Positions 61,086-64,000 of a stretch of 64,000 nucleotides of DNA are shown here, one piece after another. A program made the translations under genes and the position numbers. Where the stretch lies: positions 21,574,350-21,638,349 of the forward strand of contig CM055608.1 of NCBI GenBank assembly GCA_029379385.1. Direction: 5' to 3'. Each line of letters opens with the position of its first letter. Position 1 is the stretch's first letter. The notes below the pieces were generated by a model, which worked only from the letters and a program-made list of their open reading frames with translations, was not told the DNA's origin and did not search any database. Source of the DNA: Quillaja saponaria. Its lineage: Eukaryota > Streptophyta > Magnoliopsida > Fabales > Quillajaceae.

Positions 61086-64000
61086 CTACCAATAAGTCAC
61101 GTTCGACATCTCGGATGTATGATATCCCAACTTGTTGTTTGGACTAACTTTGGTCTTTTACTAAAATGTTATTAGTAATAAGGTTTAATAGCTAAAAACA
61201 AGTTATTGAATGTGATTGGTTAAATATTGACAAAGGATCCCCAAAAGAGATGTCAATATTGTTATATTTTCTTTAAGGAATGAGTATTGATACTCTTATT
61301 GAAGTCTAATACATTTTGAGGTAGTGTGTTCTAATATAAAAAATTAAAAATAAAAATAAAAAAAGGGTAGAGACTTCACCTATATGAACTTAGAAGTCGT
61401 GTCACTTCTTATGATAGTTTAAGATTTGCATATGATCATAGTGCTAAGTGAATTAATGAACTTCTCATAGGAACAAGAGATTATTATATGTATTGTATGT
61501 CTGATTCTATTATATAAAAGTAGGTAGCTTAAAGCTGTGGCGCTAATAACTCAAATAGAATTTTGATGTATTTGTAATAACTGAGCTTTAAATCAAAAAA
61601 CACCCTTAGCTATGTATATTTGTCTTCTGAAACATTGGTTGTACAAATTTTTATTACTTTTGTTGACTGTTAATTTTTGAAGTTTAAACAAGGATGTGAG
61701 GGATTATTGGTACAAAGTGTTGTTTAAAACAATGAATGTAGGAGTCCAATATTGGTTAGAGAAAAAGCAAATGAAAGCTTTATATATGATTGTGTTTATT
61801 CTTACAAGTCATATTTGATATTCTCTATGTATACGTTCCAGTATTATTTTTCGGTGTTTGAACTAATGTTGTCAATGGTTCCTTCACACCCTAACTTTAA
61901 AAAGTTATACTAAGCTAAAACATTGCACGAGATGCAAACTTTTTATCAAAATTGAATTCTATTTATTTTAAAATATGTATTCACATCTTGGACGTGAAGA
62001 TAATTTTGACTCGTAATTTGAACTAAATTGTGCCATACTCTTTCTTACTTAAAAATTATGTATATATATATATATTTGGAGAAAATTAATTAATTAAAAA
62101 ACCTTGGGCTCTTATTAGGTGAAAGTAAAATTGACTACCAAAAGAAAAAAAAAATTATAAATATTACTGTGAAACGAATACTTCAAACTATCAGATAGAT
62201 TAATTATACTATTATTATAGGAAGTTGAGGATCTTGATAGTATGTGCTCTTTATAACATATTTTACTTTGTCAAACATAGTTTCCCTAATTCATTTTAAT
62301 TCACATGGTGGCATGCACATCATCTTTCATTTCAAAACTTTCTCTTTTCTCACGTGTGATTTGAAATTTGAACATGACACGTTACATGTGGAGCGCATTT
62401 GGAAGGTTCCAATTATTTGAAAAGGCTGACAAAGAAATTAAAGAAAAAGCAAGAGGCGACTTTCAATTATAGACACACCCCCAACCCCCACCAACACAAC
62501 AAAAGCACTGGTGTTGTAGTTGCTGGTCTTTCTCCTCCATGGAATTCAAATATATTTAATATAAATTAAATAATGTTGCCACTAGGTACACAAAATAATT
62601 TTGTCCCGTACATAATTCCTATAAATAAGTATTTTATATATAGAAAATTAATTAAAATATGTAAAATTTGATATAAGTATTATTTAATCTTTAAATTCAA
62701 AAATAAAAAATAAAAAATTGTTGACCCAACAGAAGACTCACTGATAATTTTCACACTGCATTTGCTTTAAACAAACCCATTAGTAATTTAATTCAAATAG
62801 TGCCATGAAAATACTCTCAACTAACTTTCTGACTTTAGTCAGACGTGATTTAAAGTAAATTTAACTAATATAGATAGCTAAATATAATTGCACTCATATT
62901 CAAATTCTAACCACTTCCAACCTCATAATCCCCACTCTCTCCTCCACCTCACTCAATTTTTCTTTTTCTCTCTTTTTATTTTATAATTATTTGACTTATT
63001 TATCAATTTAGTGCTTGAAAATTACATTGTTTTCTATTTTGATATTTGATTGAGCCAATTATAATCTTTTGGAAAGCTAAATGCTCCAATCCTATATATT
63101 AGACTCTTTGATTAGCAATCAAATTTTGTAATACATATACTAAACAGACTCTTAGTATTTTCTCTTCAAATAAAGAGACTTTAGATTAGAAAATATTTTT
63201 ATCACTTTAATCTATTAAAAAATAAATAATAAGGAAAACTTAAATAAATTTATGACATGTTAATTAATAAAAGAATAAAAATTTATAATAATAATAATAA
63301 AATATTACCATTCTTCCTTCTCATATTTTTCAACCTATAAACTAAATAATTATTACTTTTGTAAAACTGTTTTATTTTTTAAATTTAGATAGATTTAAAT
63401 TTTTTAAAGTCATATCATGAAAAAAATTAAAAAATAAATGATGATGTAAAAAAAGTAAATATTGGGACTCATTTGAAAAAAAAGTAAAAAAAAAAAAATA
63501 TTTTGGATATACAAACATGACTATTTAGTATTTTACTCAAATTATTTTATAACACTGTTAGTTTTTCCATCCATCCAAAGAAGGAGAATATCAATTACTC
63601 TAAATTTTAGATCTTATTGTTATTTTACCAAACCTAAAACAAGAGAAGTGGAATTTGCTCTATTTTTATTTTTACACACGCCATGGGGGTGCACTTTTCT
63701 GTCTAGCCTAAGTCAAGCAAGCATATCCGCACATGTTTGTTTTTCTTGATTATGATTACTAGATTAAATTATTCTCTTCAATTTTGAACTTTACTCAAAT
63801 AACAATTCCCTCAAATAGGCTTATTTATTTTTTTGATTTTTGAGAATTAATTATTTTCTATTATGGTTCTTAAAAAATAAAAAAAATTTCTATTCAAATT
63901 TTTAGAATTTAGTTTATTTATTTATTTTGGTCCTCCTTAATTTTATTAATTCAATTAATTGAGTTCTTAATCAAGTTAAAATTATTAAGTTGATATAAAA
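61086..64000. other. AT-rich intergenic region, no genes seen
   Basis: No coding signature on either strand. Contains short microsatellites (TA at about 62061-62074, ATA/ATAATA at about 63287-63300) and A-runs. May include upstream sequence of a gene beyond the window. Confidence 0.5.

Overview
This is a repeat-rich nuclear segment of a flowering plant, most likely a eudicot. The evidence is GT-AG introns, AT-rich intergenic DNA, and plant-type transposons: Ty1/copia, Ty3/gypsy Athila, CACTA/En-Spm, Mutator-like with a plant mobile domain, PIF/Harbinger, and an RTE-type LINE. I cannot name the species from the sequence.

Only two genes look functional. Both are on the + strand and encode secreted, probably GPI-anchored beta-1,3-glucanases (GH17 catalytic domain plus a C-terminal X8/CBM43 callose-binding domain). 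They lie at 2901-5714 and 51102-52717. They are paralogues with the same exon structure, splice phase and catalytic residues, and were probably a local duplication now held apart by about 45 kb of transposons. Their likely role is callose turnover at the cell wall, plasma membrane or plasmodesmata.

Layout. 1-1690: decayed copia pol and LTR. 2901-5714: glucanase 1. 7016-10877: Mutator-like element with about 200-bp terminal inverted repeats, a near-perfect 9-bp target duplication and a broken plant-mobile-domain gene. 11440-14251: PIF/Harbinger Myb-like and transposase pseudogenes. 14660-18195: possible gypsy LTR. 19479-19840: lone copia LTR. 20700-21246: tandem repeat. 21247-about 45100: a stack of nested elements. 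In this stack a CACTA element (22471-40671, TAA target duplication) holds a solo Athila-type LTR (23381-24934) and an Athila element (29085-40526), which in turn is split by a second CACTA (31836-37484). The CACTA stack seems to sit in a third, older CACTA-like element starting at 21247. A further Athila LTR lies at 43053-44452. 45749-48579: decayed copia element with primer-binding site and 3' LTR. 51102-52717: glucanase 2. 53049-56207: end-to-end RTE-type LINE on the minus strand with a perfect 20-bp target duplication. 56718-60180: another CACTA end with its own satellite array and a broken TNP2 transposase. 60200-64000: AT-rich, no genes recognised.

The most notable pattern is a tandem repeat of about 167 bp found in three CACTA copies. 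It always lies between the transposase-side gene and one element end, in the same orientation relative to the gene. Nearly all transposon genes here are broken by stops, frameshifts or catalytic substitutions. The glucanases are the only clear protein-coding genes. I saw no convincing tRNA, rRNA or CRISPR feature.
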